The notes under the pieces: model-generated
Told to the model about the DNA's origin: nothing
The model's database searches: none
The model's input: the letters and a program-made list of their open reading frames with translations, nothing else
Part shown: positions 25,688 to 34,059 of the stretch, piece by piece
Layout: every line of letters begins with the position of its first letter
Position numbering within the stretch: the first letter of the stretch is position 1
Translations under genes and position numbers: made by a program
Assembly (NCBI GenBank): GCA_038205395.1
Contig: JBBRBX010000010.1
Location: 7,987 to 71,986, forward strand
DNA: 64,000 nucleotides
DNA from: Fredericiella sp038205395
GTDB taxonomy: Bacteria; Chloroflexota; Anaerolineae; Caldilineales; Caldilineaceae
Direction of reading: 5' to 3'

Positions 25688-26047
25688 ATGGGCAAGGTTC
25701 TGATCAATAACACGCACGGCAAAGATGATGTAGAACGCGCAACACTCGCTTTTGTAATGGCCAATGCCGCCATCAGTTCGGGACAGGAAGCAATTATGCT
25801 GCTGACCGTGGATGGCGTCTGGGTGGCTACACAAGGGTACACTGCCGGGCTGCAGGCCGAAGGCTTTGCGCCGCTGGCGGAGGTGCTGGAGAAATTCGTG
25901 GCCGGCGGTGGTCTGCTTTGGGTGTGCGGCGCCTGCGCCAAGCCGCGTGCCATCAGCGCCGACCAGCTTGTAGCCGGCGCGCAAATTGTCGGCGCGGCCA
26001 CGGCTATCGAGGCAATGGTGAACGGTGCGCAGACGCTCAGTTTCTGA
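25688..26047 (+). CDS. DsrE/DsrF-like sulfur-relay family protein
   Basis: 119 residues. Rossmann-like DsrE fold: MGKVLINNTHGKDDVERATLA start (shown partly), SGQEAIMLLTVDGV, and a Cys pair at 80 and 83 (LLWVCGACAKPR), where Cys80 is in the place of the persulfide-carrying residue of DsrE-type proteins. It lies 7 bp after the TusA-like gene. DsrE and TusA proteins pass sulfane sulfur to each other in known systems, so a joint role in sulfur delivery is inferred. Confidence 0.85.
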   Translation: MGKVLINNTHGKDDVERATLAFVMANAAISSGQEAIMLLTVDGVWVATQGYTAGLQAEGFAPLAEVLEKFVAGGGLLWVCGACAKPRAISADQLVAGAQIVGAATAIEAMVNGAQTLSF

Positions 26048-26079
26048 GTTTACACCGGCGACGAGAAGGAGGAAAGGCT

Positions 26080-26745
26080 GTGAATACAATCCAGGAGCAG
26101 CAGCAGCCGGCCTGGGATAGACGGCTGCGCAACAGCATGATTGTCGTGGGCCGGCTGGGGTTGGCTTACCTGTTTTTCACACAGTTGTTTTGGAAGCTGC
26201 CGCCTACCTTTGGCTGCACCAACAACTTCGCCTATCCGCAGCCTGCCGAACAAAACAACTGGACGGCCAACGGCAGCGCCGGCCTCTGCTTCTGGCTGGG
26301 AATGGAATCAATCTACGCCAACCAGCCGCGCCAGGTGCTTGTCAGCGACATGCAGCCGGCCGGGCTGCCCAAAATCGGCTTGCCCATCACCCCGCTGGCA
26401 CAGCTCAACGCTGTTCTGATTGACAACGTAATCAAGCCTGGCCTGCCGGTCTTCGGCTGGCTGATCTGGTTGACCGAGCTTTGGGTCGTCGTCTCGCTGC
26501 TGCTGGGGCTGCTGGCGCGGCTGGGTGCACTGGCAGCCGTTGCTGTGTCGGCGCAGTTGTGGGTGGGGCTGGCCAATATCCCTCGCCCCTATGAATGGGA
26601 GTGGAGCTATGGCGCCATGCTGCTGCTCTCACTGGTCATGTTCGGCCTGGCGGCAGGGCGCATCTTTGGCCTGGATGCCGGGCTGCGACGTCGGTATGCC
26701 ACCCAAGCAAGTTGGCCAGGGCGCATTGTGCGTTGGCTGACGTGA
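26080..26745 (+). CDS. DoxX-like membrane protein
   Basis: 221 residues starting at GTG 26080 with AGGAGG seven bases upstream. A first helix (VGRLGLAYLFFTQLFW) is followed by an extracytoplasmic loop with Cys in FGCTNN and GLCFWLG, then three helices (VFGWLIWLTELWVVVSLLLGL and others). Layout resembles DoxX/DoxD proteins, some of which form part of thiosulfate:quinone oxidoreductase; the assignment is only to the superfamily. Context with TusA- and DsrE-like proteins suits a sulfur-linked redox role, which is inference. Confidence 0.65.
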   Translation: MNTIQEQQQPAWDRRLRNSMIVVGRLGLAYLFFTQLFWKLPPTFGCTNNFAYPQPAEQNNWTANGSAGLCFWLGMESIYANQPRQVLVSDMQPAGLPKIGLPITPLAQLNAVLIDNVIKPGLPVFGWLIWLTELWVVVSLLLGLLARLGALAAVAVSAQLWVGLANIPRPYEWEWSYGAMLLLSLVMFGLAAGRIFGLDAGLRRRYATQASWPGRIVRWLT

Positions 26746-26761
26746 GCCACAGGAACACTGT

Positions 26762-27418
26762 ATGACCAGGCATCTCTTGGCTGTGGTAGCCAAGCAACCG
26801 GCCGCCGGACAAACCAAAACTCGGCTGTGCCCACCGTTGAGCGCAGCGGTCGCCGCCGAACTCTATACCTGTTTTCTGCAAGACACGCTGGGAATTATGC
26901 GAGCCGTACCCGATGTGACGCGCGCAATCGCCTATCTGCCGGATACGGCAGATCAGTACTTTCGTACGCTGGCCCCGGATATGCAGCTTATCTCCCAGCA
27001 CGGAGAAAGCTTGGGCGAGCGGCTCAACCATCTGATTACAGATGCCTTAGCGTCCGGAATGCAACAGGTCGTCGTGATGGACAGCGACAGCCCCACGCTC
27101 CCGCCCGCCTATGTACAGCAGGCATTTGAATTGCTGCAAGGGCCGGTGGATGCTGTCTTTGGCCCCTGCCACGACGGCGGCTACTATCTTGTGGGCATGA
27201 ACCGGCCTTGCCCGCGCCTGCTGCGTGAGGTGCAAATGAGCACATCCCATGTACTGGCCGATACATTGGCGCTGGCCGCCGCCGACAATGTTCGTTTTGC
27301 CCTGCTTCCGGCCTGGTATGATGTAGACACCAGTGCAGAACTGGATATGCTGCGTACGGAACTGGCAAGCGCCACGAATGGGCTGGCCCCACACACACGC
27401 AGCTTTCTGGCAGCATGA
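26762..27418 (+). CDS. DUF2064 (TIGR04282-type) nucleotidyl/glycosyltransferase-like protein
   Basis: 218 residues. The N-terminus AVVAKQPAAGQTKTRLCP and the later VVVMDSDSPTLPP and GPCHDGGYYLVGM blocks are typical of DUF2064, a GT-A-like fold related to CofC. Similar proteins are annotated as arsenosugar-associated glycosyltransferases, but no arsenic genes are seen here. Stop overlaps the following glycosyltransferase start (ATGA, 27415-27418). The DSD and H-D-G-G motifs would hold metal and nucleotide. Confidence 0.85.
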   Translation: MTRHLLAVVAKQPAAGQTKTRLCPPLSAAVAAELYTCFLQDTLGIMRAVPDVTRAIAYLPDTADQYFRTLAPDMQLISQHGESLGERLNHLITDALASGMQQVVVMDSDSPTLPPAYVQQAFELLQGPVDAVFGPCHDGGYYLVGMNRPCPRLLREVQMSTSHVLADTLALAAADNVRFALLPAWYDVDTSAELDMLRTELASATNGLAPHTRSFLAA

Positions 27419-28104
27419 CTTATGGCGGCATGAATATCTCACTCATCATTCCTGCGCTCAATGAGGCAGCCTGTATCGGCCCACTCCTGGCGGAACTGCC
27501 GACCGGTATGGCGGATGAAGTCATTCTCGTAGACAACGGCTCCAGCGACGGTACGGCCGCCGCTGCCGCCGGCGCAGGCGCCCAGGTGGTCAGCGAACCG
27601 CGCCACGGCTACGGCTACGCCTGTGCTGCCGGCGCTGCGGCGGCAAGCAGTGAGCTTCTCGTCTTTATGGATGGCGACGGCAGCTTTGTGCCGTCGGAGT
27701 TGATGCGCCTGGCGGCGCCACTGCAAAGCAGCGAGGCCGGGCTGGTGCTGGGCACTCGTATGGCAGGCGGCATGAGTGCAGGGGCAATGCCGCCGCATCA
27801 GCTTGCCGGCAACAAGCTGGTCGCCCGCATCCTGCGCACGTTCTACGGAATTCAAGTCACGGACCTAGGCCCCTTTCGAGCTATCCGACGTGATCTGCTG
27901 CTGCAATTTGCGATGCAGGAACACACATATGGCTGGCCGGTGGAAATGATGGTAAAGGCTGCTCGCTATGGCGTCACAATGGTTGAAGTTCCGGTCACCT
28001 ACCGGCCGCGGCTGGCCGGCCAATCCAAAGTCGGCGGCAGCCTGCGCGCTTCGACCCTGGCCACCTACCGGATTCTGCGCGTCACGCTGCGTTATGCCCG
28101 TTAA
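27415..28104 (+). CDS. Family-2 glycosyltransferase
   Basis: 229 residues of GT-A type: SLIIPALNEAACIGPLL, VILVDNGSSDGTA and LVFMDGDGSFVPSELMR give the nucleotide- and metal-binding acids; YGWPVEMMVKAARYG and VPVTYRPRLAGQSKVGG resemble the acceptor side of dolichol-phosphate-mannose-synthase-like enzymes. No membrane helix follows, so it is soluble or peripheral. It probably transfers a sugar to polyprenyl phosphate, which the GT-C protein downstream could use. An inner ATG at 27430 is a possible alternative start. Confidence 0.88.
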   Translation: MTYGGMNISLIIPALNEAACIGPLLAELPTGMADEVILVDNGSSDGTAAAAAGAGAQVVSEPRHGYGYACAAGAAAASSELLVFMDGDGSFVPSELMRLAAPLQSSEAGLVLGTRMAGGMSAGAMPPHQLAGNKLVARILRTFYGIQVTDLGPFRAIRRDLLLQFAMQEHTYGWPVEMMVKAARYGVTMVEVPVTYRPRLAGQSKVGGSLRASTLATYRILRVTLRYAR

Positions 28105-28113
28105 GGAAACAAA

Positions 28114-29184
28114 ATGACTATCGCTCACGCCCAGCCTGCCACAGCCCAGCCCTTCCCCACCATCGAATTGCGCAGCAGTCAGGCACCTGCGCTGCCACGC
28201 CAGCTTTATATTGAAGTCACCAACTATTGCAATTCATTGTGCATTTCCTGCCCGCTTACCTATGACCATTTTCTACCGTTTGAGCCAAAGCACCATCTGA
28301 GTTGGGAAAACTTCCGCCACATCGTCGATCAACTGCCGGTCATCGAACGCGCTGTGCTGCATGGGATCGGTGAGCCACTCCTCAACCGCGAACTGCCGCG
28401 CTTCGTAGAACATCTCAAGCAGCGTGGTGCGTATGTGCTGTTTAACAGCAACGGCTTGCTGTTGGATGAACGGCGCGCTGATGCGCTGGTCGCAGCAGGA
28501 TTGGATGAGCTGCGCGTCTCGCTTGATGCCGTGACGCCCGAACTGTACGCCAGGCTGCGTGGGATTGACCAACTCCCGCGCATTATTGCCAACCTCAAGG
28601 CATTTGTACAGCGTCACGGTGGCAAGAGCACGCCCCGCTTGTCTCTCTGGCTGGTGGGAATGCAGGAGAATCTGCACGAGCTGCCTGATTTTGTGCGATT
28701 AGGAGCAGAGATCGGCGTGGCCGAGGTCTATCTGCAGCGGCTTGTCTACTTTGGCGACGGCGCCAAGCCGGATGCCGGTGCAACGATGGATGCAGCGCAA
28801 TCGCTATATGGTGGGCTGGAAGAGCGGCAGGCGCAGTTGATCAGCGAATGCGAGAAACTGGCAGCCACAGTAGGGATACGCTTTCAAGCCTCTGGCGCCA
28901 CTACGCCACATGAGAGCGTGGCCGTCAAAGGGGCGCATCCGTGGCAGGGCTGCATGCGCCCCTGGACGCTTATGTACATCACGGCCAATGGCACGGCGCT
29001 GCCCTGTTGTGTGGCTCCTTTCGCCACAAAGGATTTCCCAACCATCACGTTGGGCAACGTGTTATCGCAGCCTTTGTCCGAGGTCTGGCAAGGCGAACAA
29101 TATGCGGCGCTGCGCTCCGCCGTGCTCAGTGAAGCGCCGGCGCCGTGGCCATGCCAGCACTGCGGCGTCAAGTGGAGTCTCTAA
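28114..29184 (+). CDS. Radical SAM/SPASM domain protein
   Basis: 356 residues. Cys39, Cys43 and Cys46 (CNSLCISC) bind the SAM cluster; LHGIGEPLLN is the GGE-like region. The C-terminal SPASM part has Cys in WQGCMRPW, LPCCVAPF and PCQHCGVKW, enough for an auxiliary cluster. Such enzymes often modify peptides or build cofactors. No short precursor-peptide gene was noticed in the cluster. The gene overlaps the GT-C gene at its 3' end. Confidence 0.9.
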   Translation: MTIAHAQPATAQPFPTIELRSSQAPALPRQLYIEVTNYCNSLCISCPLTYDHFLPFEPKHHLSWENFRHIVDQLPVIERAVLHGIGEPLLNRELPRFVEHLKQRGAYVLFNSNGLLLDERRADALVAAGLDELRVSLDAVTPELYARLRGIDQLPRIIANLKAFVQRHGGKSTPRLSLWLVGMQENLHELPDFVRLGAEIGVAEVYLQRLVYFGDGAKPDAGATMDAAQSLYGGLEERQAQLISECEKLAATVGIRFQASGATTPHESVAVKGAHPWQGCMRPWTLMYITANGTALPCCVAPFATKDFPTITLGNVLSQPLSEVWQGEQYAALRSAVLSEAPAPWPCQHCGVKWSL

Positions 29185-30794
29185 AAGGCCCGCCTGGATT
29201 CACTACGGGCGCATTGGCGTACACACACAGACGCACGCTGCTCATCCTTGCACTGCTGGGGGCGCTGTTGGTGACGGCAGCCGCCTGGCTGGCGGTGCGC
29301 CATCCCCTGCAGGCAGGATTGCTGGACCCGCGTTCCAACTGGGCGCGGCTGGCCGGCGTCTCCTGGGGCAATTTCGCAGCCCATTTCGCCCTCTATTTGG
29401 CCGCAGTCACTGCCTATTGGCTGGCTGTGCGTAGCGTGGCGCGCCAGGCTGCTGAACAAACAGACATAGCTGCCGGACGCCGCTATACCCTGGCAACAAC
29501 AATTATTATCGTCAGTGTATGGGCCGCCGCCTCAGCGCTGCTGCTCGGTGCAGCGCCTGCAGGGGAATCACGCGACAGCTTTGACTACCTCTTTCGCGGC
29601 CGCATGTTGGTGGAAGCTGGGGCCAGCCCGTTGGCAGTGACGCCCGACACCTTTGCCGGACAACCCTTTTATGCGTATCTTACTTGGACCAATCATGTAG
29701 ACACCTATGGCCCGCTGTGGGAATATGCCAGCGCCGCTACGGCGCTTGCCGTCGGCGGCTGGCTGCAACAAAGCGGAAATTGGAATATGGCTGCAGCAGC
29801 CTGCCCGGTCACAGCCGCCTCTTGCACCATGCTGGCGGCGTATGTGACGGGTTACCGCCTGCTGGCGCTTGCCTGCGCCGCTCTATGCGGCTGGCTTATC
29901 TACAGCATGGTGCAGTACTGGTCTGGGCGCTGGTCAGTAGTGGCGTTAGCCATATGGCTGTGGAATCCACTGCTGCTGCTGTCGGCGGCGGTCGGTGCAC
30001 ACAACGATCTGCTGATGCTCGCCCTGCAGCTTGGCGCTTTTTGGCTGTTGCAAAGGCGGCACTGGCGAAGCGGGCTGCTGCTGCTGCTGTTGGCTGCCCA
30101 TGTCAAGCTCACCGTGCTGGTGCTCGCTCCAGTCATCGGGCTTTGGTTGGTGCGACAAATGGGTTGGCGGCGTACACTGGGTCACGTGCTGGTTGCCGGA
30201 GCGGTCGCTGTGGCCCTTTCATGGCTGCTCTATGCACCTTTGGGCGGCTGGCAGACTTTGCCGCGCATGTTGGCCGAGAGATCTCGGTATGTCGCCAATT
30301 CTCCCCACCACATTTTGTATCGCGGGCTGGTCGCCGCCCATCAGCCGGCTGCGCTTGTGCGCACACTGGCAATTACTGCGCCTAGCTTGCTGTTTGGTGC
30401 TGCGGCAGTTGCCGGCAGCATTCATTTGTTGGGCTTACGCCGCGCGCCCGATTCTGATCCACGCCGCGAAGATCGCCTGCTGTGGCGAGCAAGCGCGCTG
30501 ATCACCCTGCTCTACCTGCTGATCGGCAGTTTTTGGTTTCAGCCGTGGTACAGCTTGTGGCTGCTGGCGCCGGCCGCACTGCTGCCGCAAAGCAGATGGA
30601 GCCGCAACGTTCTGCCGTGGCTGGCGCTGGGCAGCCTGTGGAGCAATGTGGCAGCTAACTATCTTCCAACACTGGCTGTACTCGACCGCACCGGTCGAGT
30701 GCTGGTTATCGTGGCGCTCACCTGGCTGCCGGCGCTGGCAGCGGCTGCGCTGCAAAAGATAGCAAGCAAACGGCAAGAAGCCGCCCCATTTTAA
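29145..30794 (+). CDS. GT-C fold membrane glycosyltransferase (polyprenol-linked donor type)
   Basis: 549 residues, about 12 membrane helices. The first extracytoplasmic loop holds acidic residues in GESRDSFDYLFRGRMLVEAG and HVDTYGPLWEYAS, as in mannosyltransferases that take sugar from polyprenyl phosphate. The start is uncertain: GTG 29145 and ATG 29151 overlap the radical SAM gene, while GTG 29172 would reduce the overlap. Last gene of the same-strand cluster; likely partner of the GT2 at 27415. Confidence 0.82.
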   Translation: MAMPALRRQVESLKGPPGFTTGALAYTHRRTLLILALLGALLVTAAAWLAVRHPLQAGLLDPRSNWARLAGVSWGNFAAHFALYLAAVTAYWLAVRSVARQAAEQTDIAAGRRYTLATTIIIVSVWAAASALLLGAAPAGESRDSFDYLFRGRMLVEAGASPLAVTPDTFAGQPFYAYLTWTNHVDTYGPLWEYASAATALAVGGWLQQSGNWNMAAAACPVTAASCTMLAAYVTGYRLLALACAALCGWLIYSMVQYWSGRWSVVALAIWLWNPLLLLSAAVGAHNDLLMLALQLGAFWLLQRRHWRSGLLLLLLAAHVKLTVLVLAPVIGLWLVRQMGWRRTLGHVLVAGAVAVALSWLLYAPLGGWQTLPRMLAERSRYVANSPHHILYRGLVAAHQPAALVRTLAITAPSLLFGAAAVAGSIHLLGLRRAPDSDPRREDRLLWRASALITLLYLLIGSFWFQPWYSLWLLAPAALLPQSRWSRNVLPWLALGSLWSNVAANYLPTLAVLDRTGRVLVIVALTWLPALAAAALQKIASKRQEAAPF

Positions 30795-30841
30795 TCGGCA
30801 ACCACTCCACTGTCCCCTTGACCTGCTACACACGATGCGAT

Positions 30842-30868
30842 ATACTATTTCATATAGTGAAATAGTAT
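30842..30868. promoter_or_regulatory. Perfect 27-bp palindromic operator before the IclR gene
   Basis: ATACTATTTCA, spacer TATAG, TGAAATAGTAT: 11-bp perfect arms ending 13 bases before the ATG. It sits where a promoter should be and is AT-rich against GC-rich surroundings. IclR-family dimers bind palindromes of this kind, often over their own promoter, so autoregulation is the simplest reading. Confidence 0.7.
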
Positions 30869-30881
30869 TCTCCATTATGTT

Positions 30882-31685
30882 ATGATGCTGCAAACACAAG
30901 AAATTGAAGGGCAAGTCACAGAGTCATATCCCGGCACCCAGGCGGTCGCACGTGCGATCGGGCTGCTCAAGATATTCAACGATGCGCAGCCGGAGTGGAG
31001 TCTTGGCGATTTGGCGCAGGCAACCAGACTCAACAAGACGACCGCTTTCCGGCTGCTGGCTGCGCTGGAAGCCGAAGGGCTGGTCATGCGCAACCCCCTC
31101 TCCGGGGGCTATCGTCTCGGCGTCGAGTTGATCGCTCTTGGCGGCTGCGCCACACGCTCGAATCCACTGCGCGCCGTCAGCCGGCCTGTGCTGGAATCGC
31201 TGGCGCAGGAGTGCGACGAATCCGCTACGCTGGAAGTGCTGGCGGGCAGCCATGTGTTGATTGTCGACGAGGTTTCCAGCCGCCACCCGATGGGTATGTC
31301 ACAGGATGTCGGCAGCCGGCTGCCGCTGCATGCTACGGCCACCGGTAAATTGCTGTTGGCGCACGCAGACGGTGATGTCCTGGCGGAAAGCTTGCGTCTG
31401 CCGTTGGCGGCGCTGACGGAGCAGACGATTACGGACATGGCTCGCCTGCGCGAGCAGTTGGCGCAGATCCGCCAACAGGGTTTTGCGCTGGCCGCCGGTG
31501 AGTTGGAGACAGGCTTTGTCGCCATTGCCGCCCCCATCTATGACCGTGAGCGACAGGTGACGGCAGCGATCAGCATCGGCGGGTCAAGCCTGCGGCTGAC
31601 GCCGCAGCGCCAGCCGCAGTTGGTCGTCCTTGTGCAGGTAGCGGCGCGCCAGATCTCGCGCCAGCTCGGCTATTGGCCTGGATAG
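30882..31685 (+). CDS. IclR-family transcriptional regulator
   Basis: 267 residues. Winged helix-turn-helix at about 15-80 (AVARAIGLLKIFND, LNKTTAFRLLAALEAEGLV), then the IclR effector domain, a GAF-like fold (ATLEVLAGSHVLIVDEVSS, GSRLPLHATATGKLLLAH, ETGFVAIAAPIYDRERQVTAAISIGG). Members repress or activate catabolic genes. The perfect palindrome just upstream should be its own operator. The following aminotransferase gene, 98 bp on, is a plausible target. No clear ribosome-binding site is seen. Confidence 0.93.
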   Translation: MMLQTQEIEGQVTESYPGTQAVARAIGLLKIFNDAQPEWSLGDLAQATRLNKTTAFRLLAALEAEGLVMRNPLSGGYRLGVELIALGGCATRSNPLRAVSRPVLESLAQECDESATLEVLAGSHVLIVDEVSSRHPMGMSQDVGSRLPLHATATGKLLLAHADGDVLAESLRLPLAALTEQTITDMARLREQLAQIRQQGFALAAGELETGFVAIAAPIYDRERQVTAAISIGGSSLRLTPQRQPQLVVLVQVAARQISRQLGYWPG

Positions 31686-31783
31686 CTGTACAACAATCTG
31701 CTCCGCAGCCGGCAGCAGCACCGCCAGTATTATGTTTATTTACTGCCATTCCGGCACGTTGTAACCAAGAAAAGGAAAAGCCT

Positions 31784-33118
31784 ATGTTGACCAAAACCAT
31801 CACCCGCCTCGATGTACCTGGCCCCAAGGCGCGCGACCTGTTGGCGCGTGATCGCAAAGTGGTTTCACATGCCTACGGGCGCGTAGCTGATTTCGTCATG
31901 GAACACGGCAGCGGCACAAACGTATGGGATGTAGACGGCAATCGCTATCTCGACTTTATGTCGGGCATCGCCGTCAATGCCACCGGCCACAGCCATTCGC
32001 ATGTCGTGCGCGCGATCCAGGAACAGGCCGCTAAGTTCCTGCATGTGTCGTCGGACTATTATCACGAAAATTGGGTGCGGCTTTGCGAAAAACTGGACGA
32101 AATCGCGCCCTTCGAGGAAGACGCCAGTATCTTCTTGGGCAACTCCGGCACGGAAGCAGTGGAAGCCGCCATCAAACTGGCGCGTTATCACACGGGGCGC
32201 AACCAGTTTATTGGCTTTATGGGCGGCTTTCATGGCCGTACACTTGGCGCGCTTGGGTTTACTGCCTCCAAGGCTGTACAGCGGCGCGGCTTTACACCCA
32301 TTCAAGGCGTCACGCATATCCCCTACCCGTATGCCTATCGCCCCACACTGGCGACGCAGCCCGATGAGGAGGACTACGGCGAAACGGTGGTCAATTATCT
32401 CAAAAAAACCGTATTCAAGAATCTCGTGGCCCCGGAAGACGTTGCCGCAATCCTCGTTGAGCCGATCCAAGGAGAAGGCGGCTACGTTGTGCCGCCGGCC
32501 TCGTTCTTCCCGCTTCTGCGCGAAGTGTGTGACGAGTATGGCATTTTGTTGATTGTGGACGAAGTGCAGTCCGGTGTCGGACGCACAGGGCGCTGGTGGG
32601 CAATTGAGCACTCGGGCGTCGAGCCGGATATCGTGTGCATGGCCAAAGGCATCGCCAGCGGCATCCCGCTGGGCGGCATCATCGCGCGCCAGAGTGTGAG
32701 CACATGGCCGGTAAGTGCGCACGGCAACACCTATGGCGGCAACCCCATCGCCTGTGCGGCGGCGCTGGCCACGCTGGAGGTGCTGGAAAACGGTGGTCTG
32801 CAGAATGCCACCGAGCAGGGCGATTATATGCTGGAACGCTTTGCCGCTATGCAGGCGCGCCACGCCAGCATGGGGGATGTACGCGGCAAGGGCTTGATGA
32901 TTGGCGTCGAATTTGTACAGGACAGGCAGAGCAAGACACCCAACGCCCGCCTGCGCAACCGTGTAGTCGAATTGGCCTTTGAGCATGGGCTGTTGATTAT
33001 GGGCTGCGGCGCCAATACCATGCGTATCATCCCGCCGCTGACCGTCAGCCGCAGCGAAGCCGACGAAGGCCTCCAAATCTTTGAATATGTGCTGGGGCTG
33101 GCAGAGCAGGAAATGTAG
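31784..33118 (+). CDS. Class-III PLP-dependent aminotransferase (GabT-like)
   Basis: 444 residues. PLP-fold motifs include SIFLGNSGTEAVEAAIKLAR, GFHGRTLGALG, ILVEPIQGEGGYVVPP, LIVDEVQSGVGRTG and the Schiff-base Lys in CMAKGIASGIPLGG. Layout fits 4-aminobutyrate or related omega-amino-acid transaminases. AAAGGAAA lies ahead of the ATG. It follows the IclR gene, which may control it. A 15-bp perfect inverted repeat lies right after the stop. Substrate not resolvable by eye. Confidence 0.9.
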   Translation: MLTKTITRLDVPGPKARDLLARDRKVVSHAYGRVADFVMEHGSGTNVWDVDGNRYLDFMSGIAVNATGHSHSHVVRAIQEQAAKFLHVSSDYYHENWVRLCEKLDEIAPFEEDASIFLGNSGTEAVEAAIKLARYHTGRNQFIGFMGGFHGRTLGALGFTASKAVQRRGFTPIQGVTHIPYPYAYRPTLATQPDEEDYGETVVNYLKKTVFKNLVAPEDVAAILVEPIQGEGGYVVPPASFFPLLREVCDEYGILLIVDEVQSGVGRTGRWWAIEHSGVEPDIVCMAKGIASGIPLGGIIARQSVSTWPVSAHGNTYGGNPIACAAALATLEVLENGGLQNATEQGDYMLERFAAMQARHASMGDVRGKGLMIGVEFVQDRQSKTPNARLRNRVVELAFEHGLLIMGCGANTMRIIPPLTVSRSEADEGLQIFEYVLGLAEQEM

Positions 33119-33127
33119 GTAAACACC

Positions 33128-33167
33128 GATGTATGGGATTCAAGGTAATCCATGAATCCCATACATC
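33128..33167. terminator. 15-bp perfect inverted repeat between convergent genes
   Basis: GATGTATGGGATTCA (33128-33142) pairs with TGAATCCCATACATC (33153-33167) across a 10-base loop. It fills most of the 47-bp gap between two convergent genes and touches the TGA of the phosphodiesterase gene. No T-run follows on either side, so it is a terminator by position rather than by classic form. Confidence 0.55.
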
Positions 33168-33975
33168 AAAGCTCGGAGAATGCCTCCTCCACACAGCGCC
33201 CTTCCCATTCGCGCGCGCTGGGAATATTGAGCAGGCGCGCCAGCGTGGGGGCGGTATCCAATAGGCTGACGGGCTGCTGGATGGCGTAGCCGGCGCGCAC
33301 GCGCGGACCCACCAGCAGCCAGGGAATGGTCATATCTTCCGCTATATCCAGCCCGTGGCTGCGCTCGTGACCGCCGTGGTCGGCATGCACCAGAACATGC
33401 GCCGTGTCCGGCAGAGCCGTCAGCAGACGATGCAAGTTTTCGTCATCCCGCTCAGCCTGGCGCAGATAGCCTTCACTCATCCACCCATAGTAGTGCCCAG
33501 CCGTGTCCACCGTACCCAAATAAACAAAGGCAAAGTCAGGTTTGTCGCGCAAAATATGGTCGATGGCAACCGTCGTGATTTCGTCATCGCCTTCGTGGGT
33601 CATCGTTGTGTTGCGATACCAGGCAAACTCCAGCGTTTCAGGGCGGCTCAAGTCACGCAGCGGTTCCCAGTTGTAGACTGCCGAACAGCGCTTGCCATGC
33701 TGCTTGGCCTGCTCGATAAGGCCTGGCAGCGGTCGTGCCATCGGCTGCCAGGTATTGGTGGTCACGCCGTGGCGTGCAGGCGGAACGCTGTGAAAAATGG
33801 ACATATGGCAGGGAAGCGTAATGCTGGGCAGCACCGAGCGCGCCGTAAACGTCCAGGCGCCGCGCCGGCACAGTTCCTGTAAAGTGGGGCAGGCGGCGGC
33901 AGTGATCGCATCCGGACGTAAGCCGTCAATCATCACAAAAACGACGGGCGAGTAGGAATCCATGGGTAAATCCAT
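33166..33975 (-). CDS. Alkaline-phosphatase-superfamily phosphodiesterase/nucleotide pyrophosphatase
   Basis: 269 residues. Metal and active-site motifs: VFVMIDGLRPDAI (Asp), LPSITLPCHMSIFH (Thr nucleophile), LGTVDTAGHYYGW (Asp, His) and HADHGGHERSHG (Asp, His, His). These are the six ligands of the two-zinc site in type-I phosphodiesterases. No signal peptide is apparent, so it may act in the cytoplasm. Two near ATGs (33975 and 33963) are possible starts. Substrate unknown. Confidence 0.87.
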   Translation of the reverse strand: MDLPMDSYSPVVFVMIDGLRPDAITAAACPTLQELCRRGAWTFTARSVLPSITLPCHMSIFHSVPPARHGVTTNTWQPMARPLPGLIEQAKQHGKRCSAVYNWEPLRDLSRPETLEFAWYRNTTMTHEGDDEITTVAIDHILRDKPDFAFVYLGTVDTAGHYYGWMSEGYLRQAERDDENLHRLLTALPDTAHVLVHADHGGHERSHGLDIAEDMTIPWLLVGPRVRAGYAIQQPVSLLDTAPTLARLLNIPSAREWEGRCVEEAFSEL

Positions 33976-34059
33976 TCAGTAAAAGCAGGATTGGCGTCAG
34001 TCCCCGCAGTGTAGCATAGACGGGAGATTTTTTACGCCCCGTTATTCTTATCTTAATAC

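Noticed and set aside
31865..33076. Minus-strand open frame of about 400 codons
   Set aside because: Lies antisense to the class-III aminotransferase, whose motifs are intact; the antisense translation has no domain pattern. High GC makes long shadow frames common here.
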